DNA of 64,000 nucleotides from Ensifer sp. Root278 (GTDB lineage Bacteria; Pseudomonadota; Alphaproteobacteria; Rhizobiales; Rhizobiaceae): the NCBI RefSeq assembly GCF_001429285.1, contig NZ_LMJJ01000023.1:195041-259040 (forward strand). Reading direction: 5' to 3'. Below are positions 18,542 to 27,676 of the stretch, one piece after another (the first letter of the stretch is position 1; each line of letters opens with the position of its first letter). The position numbers and the translations under genes are program-made. The notes beneath the pieces were generated by a model. That model saw nothing but the letters and a program-made list of their open reading frames with translations, made no database searches and was not told the DNA's origin.

Positions 18542-19531
18542 TCAGACGGCCTTCCGCTTGTGCAGCAAGTGGTCGATGGAAACGGCAGCTAAGAGAATGC
18601 AGCCTTTGATCATGTCCTGCCAATAGACGGACACGTCGAGCAGGATCAACGAACTGGTGACGACCGAAAGCAGCGCGATGCCGAGAATGGCGCCGAGGAT
18701 CGTGCCCGAGCCGCCGTTGAGCGAGGCGCCGCCGATGACGGCCGCCGCAATGATGTTGAGCTCCATGCCGACGCCGAAGGTCGGCGTCGCGGCTCCGAAG
18801 CGCGACATGTAGACGACGCCGGCGACACCGGCGAGCGTCGAGCAGAGCACCGTCACCCAGAACTTCACCTGCTTGGTCTTGATGCCAGAGTAGAGCGCCG
18901 CCTTCTCGTTGCTACCGGTATAGAACACCTTGCGGAAGGCGGTTGCCCGACGGAGCAGGAAATCGAAGAGGATGACGACGGCGACGAAGATCAGGATGAC
19001 ATAGGGGACACCATGGAAGGTGCCCTGCCCCACCGCCTTGAACGAGGCCGGCAGCGTGAAGAGCGACAGCGGCGTGCCCTTGGTGATGACGAGGCAAAGG
19101 CCGCGCACGATGACCATCGCTGCCAGCGATGTGATGAAGTGGTTGAGCCCGACGACGGTGACGAAGAAGCCCATGATCATGCCGATCATGCTGCTGGCGA
19201 GGATGCCGACCAGCGAGGCCGTCCAGGGATCGACGCCGGCAAGAAACAGCGAACCGGCAAGCACCATGGCGAAGCAGACCACCGAGCCGACGGCAAGGTC
19301 GATGCCGCCGACGATCAAGAGGATCGTCATGCCGACGACGACGATGCCTTCGACCGAGAAGCTCATCAGCATGGCGCGCATGTTGCCGAAGGTGAGAAAA
19401 TGCGGCGATGCGAAGCTCATGACGAGCCCAAGCGCCAGGATGATCGCGATCAGCCCGGCTTCGCGCATCGTGCCAATGCGCTTCCAGGCCGGCACCGCCC
19501 TCTCGGTTGCAACCATCGTATCAACTGCCAT
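18542..19531 (-). CDS. CUT2 sugar ABC importer, permease
   Basis: The 329-residue membrane protein resembles RbsC: multiple spans beginning with AGLIAIILALGLVMSFASPHF, the motif GGIDLAVGSVV, and the C-terminal GGASLNGGSGTILGAILGI. The start at 19531 is preferred because GAGGAGG lies 5 bases upstream; an earlier ATG at 19570 would overlap the ATPase gene by 11 bases. It forms the inner-membrane channel for the sugar captured by the binding protein at 21164-22192. Confidence 0.88.
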   Translation of the reverse strand: MAVDTMVATERAVPAWKRIGTMREAGLIAIILALGLVMSFASPHFLTFGNMRAMLMSFSVEGIVVVGMTILLIVGGIDLAVGSVVCFAMVLAGSLFLAGVDPWTASLVGILASSMIGMIMGFFVTVVGLNHFITSLAAMVIVRGLCLVITKGTPLSLFTLPASFKAVGQGTFHGVPYVILIFVAVVILFDFLLRRATAFRKVFYTGSNEKAALYSGIKTKQVKFWVTVLCSTLAGVAGVVYMSRFGAATPTFGVGMELNIIAAAVIGGASLNGGSGTILGAILGIALLSVVTSSLILLDVSVYWQDMIKGCILLAAVSIDHLLHKRKAV

Positions 19532-19559
19532 TTCCGCCTCCTCGGCTCTTTCCGTTCTT

Positions 19560-21104
19560 TCAGGCGACATTTGCTGCCCTGCCTGCCGCGATCCGATCCG
19601 TCGGCGTCACGCCGGACGCCAGGCGGATCACCGCCTCCTCGCTCATTTCAGTGTCATCGAGTGCGCCAGCAATCGTGCCCTCGCGGATGACCAGCACCCG
19701 GTCACAGAGCCCGAGCAGCTCCGGCAGTTCCGACGAGATCACGACGATGCCGATGCCGGTTTCCGCAAGCTCGCGCAGCAACCGGTGGATCTCGGATTTC
19801 GCGCCGACGTCGATGCCCCGCGTCGGCTCGTCCATCAGGATCACCTGGGGGCGGACGGCCAGCTGCTTGGCGATCGCCACCTTCTGCTGGTTACCGCCCG
19901 AAAGCGACGAGACCGGCATGTCGATGCCGCCCATGCGCACGCCAAGGCGGCGGACGAACTCACGCGCCAGATCGGCCTCGGCCCTGGAATTCAACAATCC
20001 GAGCGGGCCAGTCAGCGTTTTCAGATCGAGGACCGAGATATTCTGGGCGATCGACAGGTCGATGAAGACGCCTGAGCCCTTGCGATCCTCGGAGAGGTAG
20101 ACGATGCCGGCGTTGACCGCGTCGCGGTAATTGGCGATGCGCTGCGGCTTTCCGCGCAGAGCGACCTCGCCCGTCGATTTCGCCCGCAGACCACAGATCG
20201 CTTCGGCGATTTCGGTGCGCCCCGAACCGATCAGGCCGCCGATGCCGAGGATTTCGCCGCGCTTCAGATCGAAGGAAACACTGTCGATGCGGTCGCCGTC
20301 GCTCAAGTTGCGGACCGAAAGGATGGGTTCGCCCGAGCGCGCTTCCGGCGCCTGTTTCGGCGGATAGAGCTGGCTGATCTCGCGGCCGACCATGCGGCGC
20401 ACGACGTCATCAGGCGTGACGTCCGCAATCTTCTCGGTGACCACATGGCGACCATCACGAAACACGGTGACCCGATCGCAGAGCGAAAAGATCTCCGCCA
20501 TGCGGTGGCTGATATAGATGATCGAAATGCCCGCGGCCTTGAGATCGCGGACGATGCCGAACAGCGCCTGGGCTTCCGCTTCCGTCAGCGCCGCCGTCGG
20601 TTCGTCGAGGATCAGCACGCGGCAGTCGAGCGTCAGCGCCTTGGCGATCTCGACGAGTTGCTGGCTGGAAATGCCGAGGTCGGCGACCTTCCGGCGGACG
20701 TCGATCGGTGCCAGCCGGTTCATCACACCTTGCGCCTCGCGCTCAAGCGCGCCGTAATTCATCAGCGGCGAGCGGCGGCGATTGGTGGCGGCCATGAACA
20801 TGTTTTCTGCCACCGTCGCGTCCGGGCAGAGCGCGATCTCCTGGTGGACGAGGCCGATCCCGAGCGTCTGGGCGATCGCCGGAGAGCCTATTTTGACAGG
20901 TGCTCCGTCAACGAGGATCTCGCCCTCGTTCGGCTGCAGCACACCGGCAATGATGTTCATCAGCGTGGATTTGCCGGCGCCGTTTTCGCCGCAGAGCGCG
21001 TGGATTTCTCCCCGCTCCAGCTGGAAATTCACCTCGGTCAACGCCTTCACCGCACCGAAATGCTTGGTGACGCGCCGGACCTCCAGAACCGGTTGTGCTG
21101 TCAT
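19560..21104 (-). CDS. CUT2 sugar ABC importer, two-domain ATP-binding protein
   Basis: The 514-residue RbsA/MglA-type ATPase has two nucleotide-binding domains. The first is complete (Walker [10 protein letters not shown], Walker [11 protein letters not shown]). The second has the degenerate Walker A of this family (GLIGSGRTE), signature LSGGNQQK and Walker [12 protein letters not shown]. The ATG at 21104 follows GGAGGACGGC. It powers uptake with the permease and binding protein in the same operon. Confidence 0.9.
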   Translation of the reverse strand: MTAQPVLEVRRVTKHFGAVKALTEVNFQLERGEIHALCGENGAGKSTLMNIIAGVLQPNEGEILVDGAPVKIGSPAIAQTLGIGLVHQEIALCPDATVAENMFMAATNRRRSPLMNYGALEREAQGVMNRLAPIDVRRKVADLGISSQQLVEIAKALTLDCRVLILDEPTAALTEAEAQALFGIVRDLKAAGISIIYISHRMAEIFSLCDRVTVFRDGRHVVTEKIADVTPDDVVRRMVGREISQLYPPKQAPEARSGEPILSVRNLSDGDRIDSVSFDLKRGEILGIGGLIGSGRTEIAEAICGLRAKSTGEVALRGKPQRIANYRDAVNAGIVYLSEDRKGSGVFIDLSIAQNISVLDLKTLTGPLGLLNSRAEADLAREFVRRLGVRMGGIDMPVSSLSGGNQQKVAIAKQLAVRPQVILMDEPTRGIDVGAKSEIHRLLRELAETGIGIVVISSELPELLGLCDRVLVIREGTIAGALDDTEMSEEAVIRLASGVTPTDRIAAGRAANVA

Positions 21105-21163
21105 GCCGTCCTCCACCCGTATCATTGGCTGCCCGGAGCGGACCGGGCAGCCATTTTTCGCCC

Positions 21164-22192
21164 TTACTCGTCGATACCCTTGGTACCACGACGCTTCAGG
21201 TACTTGTCCCAGTAGAAGTCGTCGGCATTCTCGGCTGTGACGATCGAGAGACCATTGTCGACGAAGGGGATGCTCATCGGGTTGAAGCCGGCGCGCTTGG
21301 CGTCGTTCATCGGGTCGATCAGTTCCGGGTGCTTGGCCATCCACAGCAGCATGAAGCCCATATAGCCCTGCATGCCCTGGTTCGGGTTGATGGAGCCGAA
21401 GACTTCGCCGGCCTTGATCATATCGAGGATGTTGGCGTTGACGTCGGCGCACATGACGAGCACCTTGCCGCCGCTTTCCTTGCTGGCCTGGGCCGCACCG
21501 ATGGCAGAGTTCGCTTCCGGCATGAAGACTGCGCCGAGGTTCGGATTGGCCTGGATGATGCTCATCAGGCCCTGATAGGCCTTGTTCGGATCCTGGTTCG
21601 AGGCGGCGCGGCCGACGAGCTTCATGTCAGGCCACTTCTCGGCCATGCGATTGACGAAGGCGGTGATGCGCTTGTCGTGGTTGTCCTGGCCGGGGTTTTC
21701 GAGAACCGCGTACTCGCCCTTGCCGCCCATCTTCTCGGCGATCGCGTCGGCGGCGTAGGTGCCTTCGCGGCTGTTGTCCGAGGTGATGAAGGAAACACGC
21801 TTCGACAGCGGCGAGTCCGCGGCGAAGGTGACGACGGCCGTGCCCTGGTCGATCGCCCGGTTGATCGGCTCGATGAACGGATCGGAGTTCATCGGGTGCA
21901 CCAGTATCCCGGCCGGATTCTGGGCGAGCGCCTGGTCGAAGGTGGCGATCTGCTTGTTGACGTCATACTCCGGCGTGCCGGTATATTCGGTCTCGCAGCC
22001 GAACTGCTGGCCGGCCTGCTTGAACATCTCATAGACCGGGAACCAGTATTCGACGCCGGATACCATGACGTTCATGACGTATTTTTCGCCGGGCTGGCAG
22101 CGAAACGGGTTTGTCGTTTCGGCGCTTGCCGAACCGGCCCAGAATGACGTTGCAATGACCGCCAGAGCGGTCGTGCTGAAAAATTTGCGCAC
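21164..22192 (-). CDS. CUT2 sugar ABC importer, periplasmic binding protein
   Basis: The 342-residue protein has a signal peptide (RKFF, hydrophobic stretch, cleavage after ASA near residue 21) and a periplasmic-binding-protein type I fold ([41 protein letters not shown] within residues 30-125, then [12 protein letters not shown] and [15 protein letters not shown]). It is the first gene of the eight-gene operon. The GTG start at 22190-22192 follows AGGAGG. It does not resemble the known S. meliloti AI-2 receptor LsrB, so an AI-2 role is not supported. Ligand presumably a pentose, tetrose or sugar alcohol. Confidence 0.87.
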   Translation of the reverse strand: MRKFFSTTALAVIATSFWAGSASAETTNPFRCQPGEKYVMNVMVSGVEYWFPVYEMFKQAGQQFGCETEYTGTPEYDVNKQIATFDQALAQNPAGILVHPMNSDPFIEPINRAIDQGTAVVTFAADSPLSKRVSFITSDNSREGTYAADAIAEKMGGKGEYAVLENPGQDNHDKRITAFVNRMAEKWPDMKLVGRAASNQDPNKAYQGLMSIIQANPNLGAVFMPEANSAIGAAQASKESGGKVLVMCADVNANILDMIKAGEVFGSINPNQGMQGYMGFMLLWMAKHPELIDPMNDAKRAGFNPMSIPFVDNGLSIVTAENADDFYWDKYLKRRGTKGIDE

Positions 22193-22301
22193 GCGTTCCT
22201 CCTCGGGGCCGAAGCCCCTCCCAAAAACCGATGGACCGCCTGTTTGCGGCCGCTGAATATGTGAGTTCGCCGGAACTCCTCCTCGACTTCCGACGATTGC
22301 G

Positions 22302-22330
22302 ATTAAAGCCGCGGACTCACCGTCTGTCAA
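22302..22330 (-). promoter_or_regulatory. Sigma-70-type promoter of the eight-gene sugar operon
   Basis: On the minus strand TTGACA (22330-22325) is followed after exactly 17 bases by TTTAAT (22307-22302), giving a leader of about 100 bases before the GTG at 22192. It is the best promoter match in the divergent region. Confidence 0.6.
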
Positions 22331-22334
22331 TATA

Positions 22335-22359
22335 ATTCATGGCATGAATAATAATTCAT
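22335..22359. promoter_or_regulatory. Overlapping ATTCAT/ATGAAT inverted repeats, candidate operator
   Basis: ATTCAT (22335-22340), ATGAAT (22344-22349) and ATTCAT (22354-22359) form two inverted repeats sharing the central arm, immediately upstream of the -35 box. The array lies between the sugar operon and the divergent LacI-type gene. It lacks the central CG usual for LacI-family sites, so the SorC regulator is at least as likely to bind it. Confidence 0.5.
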
Positions 22360-22428
22360 GCGCGATGTGAAAAAACAGCGAGGGGTGGCCTTCAATCTGC
22401 TGTCACGGGGATCGGCTAGAGGGCAGCG

Positions 22429-23415
22429 ATGGCCACCCTGCAACAGATCGCCTTTCATGCCGGCTGCTCGCTGGCGACCGTCTCGCGCGTGCTCAACGGC
22501 GAAGGCCCCGTCAGCGACGAGATGGTACGGCGCGTGCGTCGGGCCGCCGCCGAGCTCGGCTATCGGCCGGCGACGGCCGCGGGGCGCACCGCCAGCCGCA
22601 GCCAACCGGTCGTCGGCGTGCTGGTGCCGAGCGTCACCAACCCGGTCTTCGCCGCCTCGCTTGCCGGCATCCAGCACCGCATGCAGGTAGCAAGCCATGG
22701 CGTTCTGATCGCGCAATCGAATTATGATCCAGCACTCGAGGCGCGCGCCGTGCGCTCGCTGCTCGAGCAGCGCCCGACCGGGCTGATCCTGACGCTCTGC
22801 GACGCCCGCACCAGCGAGGCGCTTTCGGCGGCGCTGCCGCCGACCGTGCTTCTCAACAACCGGCCCGTCGCCCGCTTCGCCGCCGCCGTCACGGTCGACA
22901 ATTACCGCGCAGGCTACGAATTGACCCGGCATATCCTTGCGCATGGGCATCATCGCATTGTCGTGGTCACCGGCCATTTCCACTCCTCCGACCGGGCGCG
23001 CCTGCGTTACGACGGATATTCCGCCGCCATGCAGGAGGCGGGCGTCCAGCCGATGGAGGCTGTCGAGATCCCCTTCGTCGACGGTTACGAGAACCTCGAC
23101 CTCGCGGCGGTCCTCGCGCATCACCGCCCGACGGCGATCATCGCCTCCAACGACCTTCTCGCCCTCGGCGTAATCGCGGCGCTCCGACGCGAAGGCCTTT
23201 CCGTACCGGATGATGTCTCGGTCGCCGGCTTCGACGGCATCGCCCTCGGGCGATTGATGAGCCCAACACTCACCACGATAGCGATGCCCGACGGAGACAT
23301 GGGGCTTGCGGCGGCGGCGCTATTGCTCGACATGGCCGAGAACGCCTCCGGCTGCCGCCATCTCAACCTCGACTGCCGCCTCTACGCGGGCGGGACCGTT
23401 CGCCACCTCGTCTGA
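22429..23415 (+). CDS. LacI-family transcriptional regulator
   Basis: The 328-residue protein has an N-terminal LacI helix-turn-helix (LQQIAFHAGCSLATVSRVLNGEG, residues 3-25), a hinge AAAELGYRP, and a sugar-binding core with PTAIIASNDLLALGVIAALR, SVAGFDGIALG and a C-terminal dimer region. It diverges from the CUT2 operon and converges on the UgpB-like gene. It may add a second layer of control on the sugar operon besides SorC. The ATG follows AGAGGGCAGCG. Confidence 0.87.
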   Translation: MATLQQIAFHAGCSLATVSRVLNGEGPVSDEMVRRVRRAAAELGYRPATAAGRTASRSQPVVGVLVPSVTNPVFAASLAGIQHRMQVASHGVLIAQSNYDPALEARAVRSLLEQRPTGLILTLCDARTSEALSAALPPTVLLNNRPVARFAAAVTVDNYRAGYELTRHILAHGHHRIVVVTGHFHSSDRARLRYDGYSAAMQEAGVQPMEAVEIPFVDGYENLDLAAVLAHHRPTAIIASNDLLALGVIAALRREGLSVPDDVSVAGFDGIALGRLMSPTLTTIAMPDGDMGLAAAALLLDMAENASGCRHLNLDCRLYAGGTVRHLV

Positions 23416-23427
23416 GCGACACAGGAA

Positions 23428-23458
23428 CGCCGCCCGCGGAATTTCCTCCGGGGCGGCG
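23428..23458. terminator. Hairpin between convergent LacI and binding-protein genes
   Basis: CGCCGCCC (23428-23435) pairs with GGGCGGCG (23451-23458), with an inner CGGaatttcCCG-like extension. Placed between two convergent stops, it is a probable bidirectional terminator, though without a long T run. Confidence 0.5.
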
Positions 23459-23479
23459 ACAATCATCAAGGAAATAGTA

Positions 23480-24745
23480 TCAGCTACGCGGCAGCAGGCT
23501 TTCGACTTCGGCTGCAGCCTCGTCCAGCGCTTCCTTCGGCGTCGTCGACTGCTCAACGATGCGCGACAGGTTCTCGACGATCGTCTGCGTGACCTTCACG
23601 CCGTTGCTGCCGGGGAAGGCATACCAGGGGCGCATCAGCGGCATCTGCTCGAGACCGGCGCGGAACAACGGGTTTTCCTTGTAGAAGTTGGCGAGATACT
23701 CCGGCGACTTGGCGGCGAGCTCGTTGTTCGGCACGTAGCCGGTACCGGGAACGACGACCGAGGCGCCATAGGGGCCGGCGGCGAACTTCGCGAATTTCCA
23801 GGCCGCTTCCTGCTTTTCGGCATCGCGCGTCAGGATGACGACGGCATTGCCGCCGGTCGGCAGCTTGCCGTTTACCGGATCGATCAGCGGAATGTGCGCG
23901 GTGCGCAGGTCGAACTTGCCGCCAACATTCTTGATCGTGTTGCGCAGCGCCCCGGTCGTCTGGAACGCAAAGCCGGTCTTGCCGGCAACGAAGGCCTGCT
24001 CGCCAGCCTGCTTGGTCAGAACCGGCAGCCCACCTTCCTTGACCATGCGGTCGAGCACGTCGACGGCCTTCTGGCCCTCCGGCCCGTTGAAGGCAACCTT
24101 GCTCTCGTCTGCACTCAGCATGTCGCCGCCGGCGCCGAAGAGCAGTGCGGAGAACATCCAGTCGTCGCCCTGCCAGCGGAAGTCGATGCCCTCGTTGCCG
24201 TCGCCGAGCGCCTTGATCTTTGCCCCGAGCGCGATGACCTCGTCCCAGGTCTTCGGCGGGCTGTCCGGGTCACCGCCGGCTTTGCGCACCAGATCGGCAT
24301 TGTAGTACATGATCGGGTTGGAGGTGGCGAAGGCAAGGCCCACCTGCTTGCCGCCCACCTGGGCGAGCTTCAGGATGTTTTCTGAAAAGCCCTGCTCGGC
24401 CATATTGCCGTCCTTGGCAATGAACGGGCCGAGATCGACGGGGATGTCGCGCTCGTTGACCATGCGCAGGCGGTTGAGGCCGATGAAGGTCAGATCGGGC
24501 ATCTCGGCCGTGCCTGCCTGACGCATGATCGTCTGGATGCCTTCCTCATAGGTGGCCGACGGGTTGGCGAAGGTGATCTTGATGTCGGGGTTTTCTTCCA
24601 TGAACTTCTTCGAGATCGTGTCCATCACGTCCTTGAAGAACCCGGGCATCGGATAGTGGACCGTAAGCTGGGTCTCGGCGTAGGCAGGGGCTGCGAGCAT
24701 CAGCGATGCGGCAGCCGCGGTGAAAAGCTGTCTCAGATGTTTCAT
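23480..24745 (-). CDS. UgpB-like ABC importer periplasmic binding protein (family 1)
   Basis: The 421-residue protein has a signal peptide (KHLRQLF, alanine-rich core, cleavage after AYA near residue 23), then the UgpB-like start TQLTVHYPMPGFFKDVMDTI, GLAFATSNPIMYYNADLV in the middle and WKFAKFAAGPYGASV. Family 1 proteins bind oligosaccharides, sugar alcohols or glycerol-3-phosphate derivatives. It is the last gene of an operon headed by a metallophosphoesterase with phosphate-box-like repeats upstream, so a phosphodiester ligand is plausible but unproven. Confidence 0.87.
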   Translation of the reverse strand: MKHLRQLFTAAAASLMLAAPAYAETQLTVHYPMPGFFKDVMDTISKKFMEENPDIKITFANPSATYEEGIQTIMRQAGTAEMPDLTFIGLNRLRMVNERDIPVDLGPFIAKDGNMAEQGFSENILKLAQVGGKQVGLAFATSNPIMYYNADLVRKAGGDPDSPPKTWDEVIALGAKIKALGDGNEGIDFRWQGDDWMFSALLFGAGGDMLSADESKVAFNGPEGQKAVDVLDRMVKEGGLPVLTKQAGEQAFVAGKTGFAFQTTGALRNTIKNVGGKFDLRTAHIPLIDPVNGKLPTGGNAVVILTRDAEKQEAAWKFAKFAAGPYGASVVVPGTGYVPNNELAAKSPEYLANFYKENPLFRAGLEQMPLMRPWYAFPGSNGVKVTQTIVENLSRIVEQSTTPKEALDEAAAEVESLLPRS

Positions 24746-24769
24746 GGGGTGCGCTCCAGGTTGGACCGT

Positions 24770-25606
24770 TCAGCCTTTGAGACCGGTCATGGTGATGCCC
24801 TCGACGAAGCGCTTCTGCGCCAGCAGAAATGCAGAAACGAGGGGAAGGGTAATGATGAGGGTCGCCGCCATCAGCGCGCCGTAGTCGTCGCCGGCTTCAG
24901 CCGCGCGGAAAAAGAGAAGGCCGAGCGGCGGAGTCGCGTAGTCCTGGTTGGTGACGACGATCAGCGGCCAGAAGAGGTCGTTCCAGTGGGCGACCACCGA
25001 GAAGATCGCAAAGGCGGTGATCGCTGGCCAGGCGTTCGGCACGATGACCCGTGCGACGATGCCCGCCTCCGACATGCCGTCGAGCCTTGCTGCGTGGATC
25101 AGGTCGTCGGGCATGGCGCGGAAGAACTGCAGGAACAGGAAGATCGCAAAGACCGAGATCGAGAACGGCGCCACAAGTGCTGCGTAGCTGTTCAGCACCG
25201 ACAGCTTGTCGAAAGCGACATAGATCGGCAGCGCCGTCGCATGGATCGGTACCAGCAGTCCGAGCATGACCAGCACCATCATGGCGCGGGCCGCGCGAAA
25301 CTTCAGCTTCGCCATGGCATAGGCGCACGGAATGGCGACGACGATCTGGATGACGAAGATCAGTGCGCAGACGACAACGCCGTTGAAAAGCAGGGTCGTC
25401 ATCGAGACGCGCGACAGAGCCTTGGAGAAGTTCTCGATGTAGGACCACTGCTCCGGGATCAGCGACAGCGACGAGGAGAAGATCTCGCTTTGCGCCTTGC
25501 CCGCGGTCGAGACCATGAAGATGTAGGGCGCGAGGAAGAGCAGCGCGCCAAGCGACAGGACCGCGAGGCGGACGATACGGGCGACGGAAAGAGCGTTCGT
25601 GATCAT
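24770..25606 (-). CDS. CUT1 ABC importer permease (UgpE/MalG-like)
   Basis: The 278-residue permease has six spans, beginning with IVRLAVLSLGALLFLAPYIFMVS, and the EAA loop AARLDGMSEAGIVARVIVPNAWPAI (residues about 180-205), which couples to the ATPase. It starts at the ATG at 25604-25606, overlapping the UgpA-like stop by 4 bases. The upstream in-frame extension is not used because it lies within the preceding permease gene. Confidence 0.88.
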   Translation of the reverse strand: MITNALSVARIVRLAVLSLGALLFLAPYIFMVSTAGKAQSEIFSSSLSLIPEQWSYIENFSKALSRVSMTTLLFNGVVVCALIFVIQIVVAIPCAYAMAKLKFRAARAMMVLVMLGLLVPIHATALPIYVAFDKLSVLNSYAALVAPFSISVFAIFLFLQFFRAMPDDLIHAARLDGMSEAGIVARVIVPNAWPAITAFAIFSVVAHWNDLFWPLIVVTNQDYATPPLGLLFFRAAEAGDDYGALMAATLIITLPLVSAFLLAQKRFVEGITMTGLKG

Positions 25607-26517
25607 GCGTAGTGCACCTTCCGGTCGAGCACGCGGTACTGCAGGAACATCAGGACGACGAGGATCAAGAGGAAGACGACGGTCATCGCCGAGGCGTAGC
25701 CGACGCGCAGGTAGACGAAGCCCTCCTGGTAGATGGTGAAGAGCAGCACTTCCGATGCCTTGTTTGGCCCGCCCTCGGTCAGCGTCTTCACCGTCTCGAA
25801 GACCTTCACCGAATTGATGATACTGATGGTGGTGACAAACAGCGTCGTCGGCCCAAGCATTGGCCAGGTCACCAGGCGAAAGCGGTCGAACCAGGATCTC
25901 GCACCGTCGACTTCGGCCGCTGAATAGAGCTCCCGCGGGATGGCGGTGAGACCTGCGAGGAACAGCACCATGTTGAAGCCGACCGACTGCCAGACGCCGA
26001 TGATCGAGAGGCCGTAGAGCACCGTGCCGGAGGCGCCGAGCCAGTTGGGGCCGGCAATGCCGAAGAGGGCAAGGAAGGTGTTGATCGGGCCGATGGTCGG
26101 ATGGAAGAGGAACTGCCAAACGGTCGCCATGGCGACGAGCAGCGAGGCGACCGGCAGAAAATAGACCGTGCGGAAGAAAGCCCGGCCCTTGGTTTCCGCT
26201 TCGATCAGCATGGCGATCGCAAGCGCCAGAACGATCGAGACCGGCGTGACGATCGCCGTGTAGACCGCGGTGTTCCAGAGCGACCGGCGGAAGGTGCGGT
26301 CGCCGAAGAGTTCGGCGTAATTCTCGAAGCCGACAAAACGAAAGCTGCCGTAGCCGAGCTCGAAATCGGTAAAACCGAGCACGATCACCGCAAGCGTCGG
26401 CAGCAGGATGAAGAGAAAGAGGAGGAGGATCGCCGGAAGCGCGAGCAGCCAGGCGATGCGAGCCTCGCGCGTCGCGGGCTCGGCGAGTGCGGTTTCGAAG
26501 GCCGCGACGCTAGCCAT
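25603..26517 (-). CDS. CUT1 ABC importer permease (UgpA/MalF-like)
   Basis: The 304-residue partner permease has a long cytoplasmic N-terminus, first span ARIAWLLALPAILLLFLFILLP, and EAA-loop AAEVDGARSWFDRFRLVTWPMLGPTT. It overlaps the ATPase gene by 8 bases at its 5' end and the second permease by 4 bases at its 3' end, a tightly coupled transporter set. The ATG at 26517 begins [11 protein letters not shown]. Confidence 0.88.
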   Translation of the reverse strand: MASVAAFETALAEPATREARIAWLLALPAILLLFLFILLPTLAVIVLGFTDFELGYGSFRFVGFENYAELFGDRTFRRSLWNTAVYTAIVTPVSIVLALAIAMLIEAETKGRAFFRTVYFLPVASLLVAMATVWQFLFHPTIGPINTFLALFGIAGPNWLGASGTVLYGLSIIGVWQSVGFNMVLFLAGLTAIPRELYSAAEVDGARSWFDRFRLVTWPMLGPTTLFVTTISIINSVKVFETVKTLTEGGPNKASEVLLFTIYQEGFVYLRVGYASAMTVVFLLILVVLMFLQYRVLDRKVHYA

Positions 26518-27676
26518 GAATCTTCTCCCGCGTCGCCGCAACAGCAAGCGGTTCGGCCGGAAGCCGCGCACCTTCGTGATCGAAGAGCATTGCGCGTTCG
26601 GGCATGATCTCGACGTCGACAGGCTGGCCGATCGCAAGCGATGCGGCCTCGGCAGGCGCCGACTTGGAGGTCATCACCTCGCCGATCGCATCGAGGCGGG
26701 CATGGACGATCACTTCCGAGCCGAGGAATTCCATCCGCTCGACCCGCGCGCTCAGCCGGCCGGCACCTTGCGGACTAAAGCGAACGAATTCCGGGCGGAC
26801 TGCAAGCTTCACCGGCGCGTCAGGTGCCTGCCCCCGGTTCGCCATCAGCACCAGATCACCGAAGCGGACGATGCCGGCGGCATCAGTGCGGGTTTCCACC
26901 ACGTTGATCTTCGGCTGGCCGAGGAAGCGCGCGACTTCGACATGGGAGGGGTTGTCGTAGATCTCCTTCGGGTTCGCCAATTGCAGCAGATTGCCGCCGA
27001 TCATGACGGCGACCCGATCGGCCATCGACAGCGCTTCCGACTGGTCGTGGGTGACATAGAGCGTCGGCACGCCGGCGCGGCGGTGGAGATCGACGATCTC
27101 GCCGCGGGCATGGACGCGCAGGTTGGCATCGAGATTGGAGAGCGGCTCGTCCATCAGGAAGACGGCCGGACGCCGCACCATGGCGCGGGCGAGCGCCACG
27201 CGCTGGCGCTGGCCGCCCGACATCTGGCCCGGTTTGCGGTCAAGCAGGTGGTCGATCTTCAACGCCAGAGCCATTTCCTTGACCTGACGCTGGATATCGG
27301 TGCGGATCTGTTTCTGCCCCGGCAGGACATTGCCAACGAACGGCAGACGCTGCGCCGCCGTCAAGCGCCGCATGGCGAGCGGCACAGCGATATTTTCTCC
27401 GGCGGTCAGGTGCGGATAGAGGGCATAGGACTGAAACACCATCGCGACATTGCGATCGGCCGCAGCCTTGCGCACGACGCTGCGGCCACCGATGACGATC
27501 TCGCCGGTATCGCCGTGATCAAGCCCGGCCACGATTCGAAGAAGCGTGCTCTTGCCGCAGCCGGAAGGACCGACAAGCGCGATGAATTCGCCCACTTCGG
27601 CCTCCAGGCTGACGCCTTTCAGGATGGCGTTGCCGCCATAGGATTTGGTGATGCCATCAAGCGAAAGCACGCTCAT
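26510..27676 (-). CDS. CUT1 ABC importer ATP-binding protein (UgpC/MalK-like)
   Basis: The 388-residue ATPase has Walker [11 protein letters not shown]-loop [10 protein letters not shown], signature MSGGQRQR, Walker [13 protein letters not shown] and a C-terminal OB-fold regulatory domain ([10 protein letters not shown]). Interior positions [24 protein letters not shown] carry a small insertion before the signature compared with typical UgpC. Overlaps of 4 and 8 bases with neighbours indicate one transcript. MalK-type regulatory domains can bind partners that adjust uptake. Confidence 0.9.
   Translation of the reverse strand: MSVLSLDGITKSYGGNAILKGVSLEAEVGEFIALVGPSGCGKSTLLRIVAGLDHGDTGEIVIGGRSVVRKAAADRNVAMVFQSYALYPHLTAGENIAVPLAMRRLTAAQRLPFVGNVLPGQKQIRTDIQRQVKEMALALKIDHLLDRKPGQMSGGQRQRVALARAMVRRPAVFLMDEPLSNLDANLRVHARGEIVDLHRRAGVPTLYVTHDQSEALSMADRVAVMIGGNLLQLANPKEIYDNPSHVEVARFLGQPKINVVETRTDAAGIVRFGDLVLMANRGQAPDAPVKLAVRPEFVRFSPQGAGRLSARVERMEFLGSEVIVHARLDAIGEVMTSKSAPAEAASLAIGQPVDVEIMPERAMLFDHEGARLPAEPLAVAATREKIHG

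Noticed and set aside
12305-22192. Idea that this operon is an AI-2 (lsr) uptake and processing system
   Set aside because: FGGY kinase, LsrF-like aldolase and SorC regulator are suggestive, but the binding protein is unlike LsrB, there is no LsrG, and GlpD-like and aldo/keto reductase genes are foreign to lsr operons.
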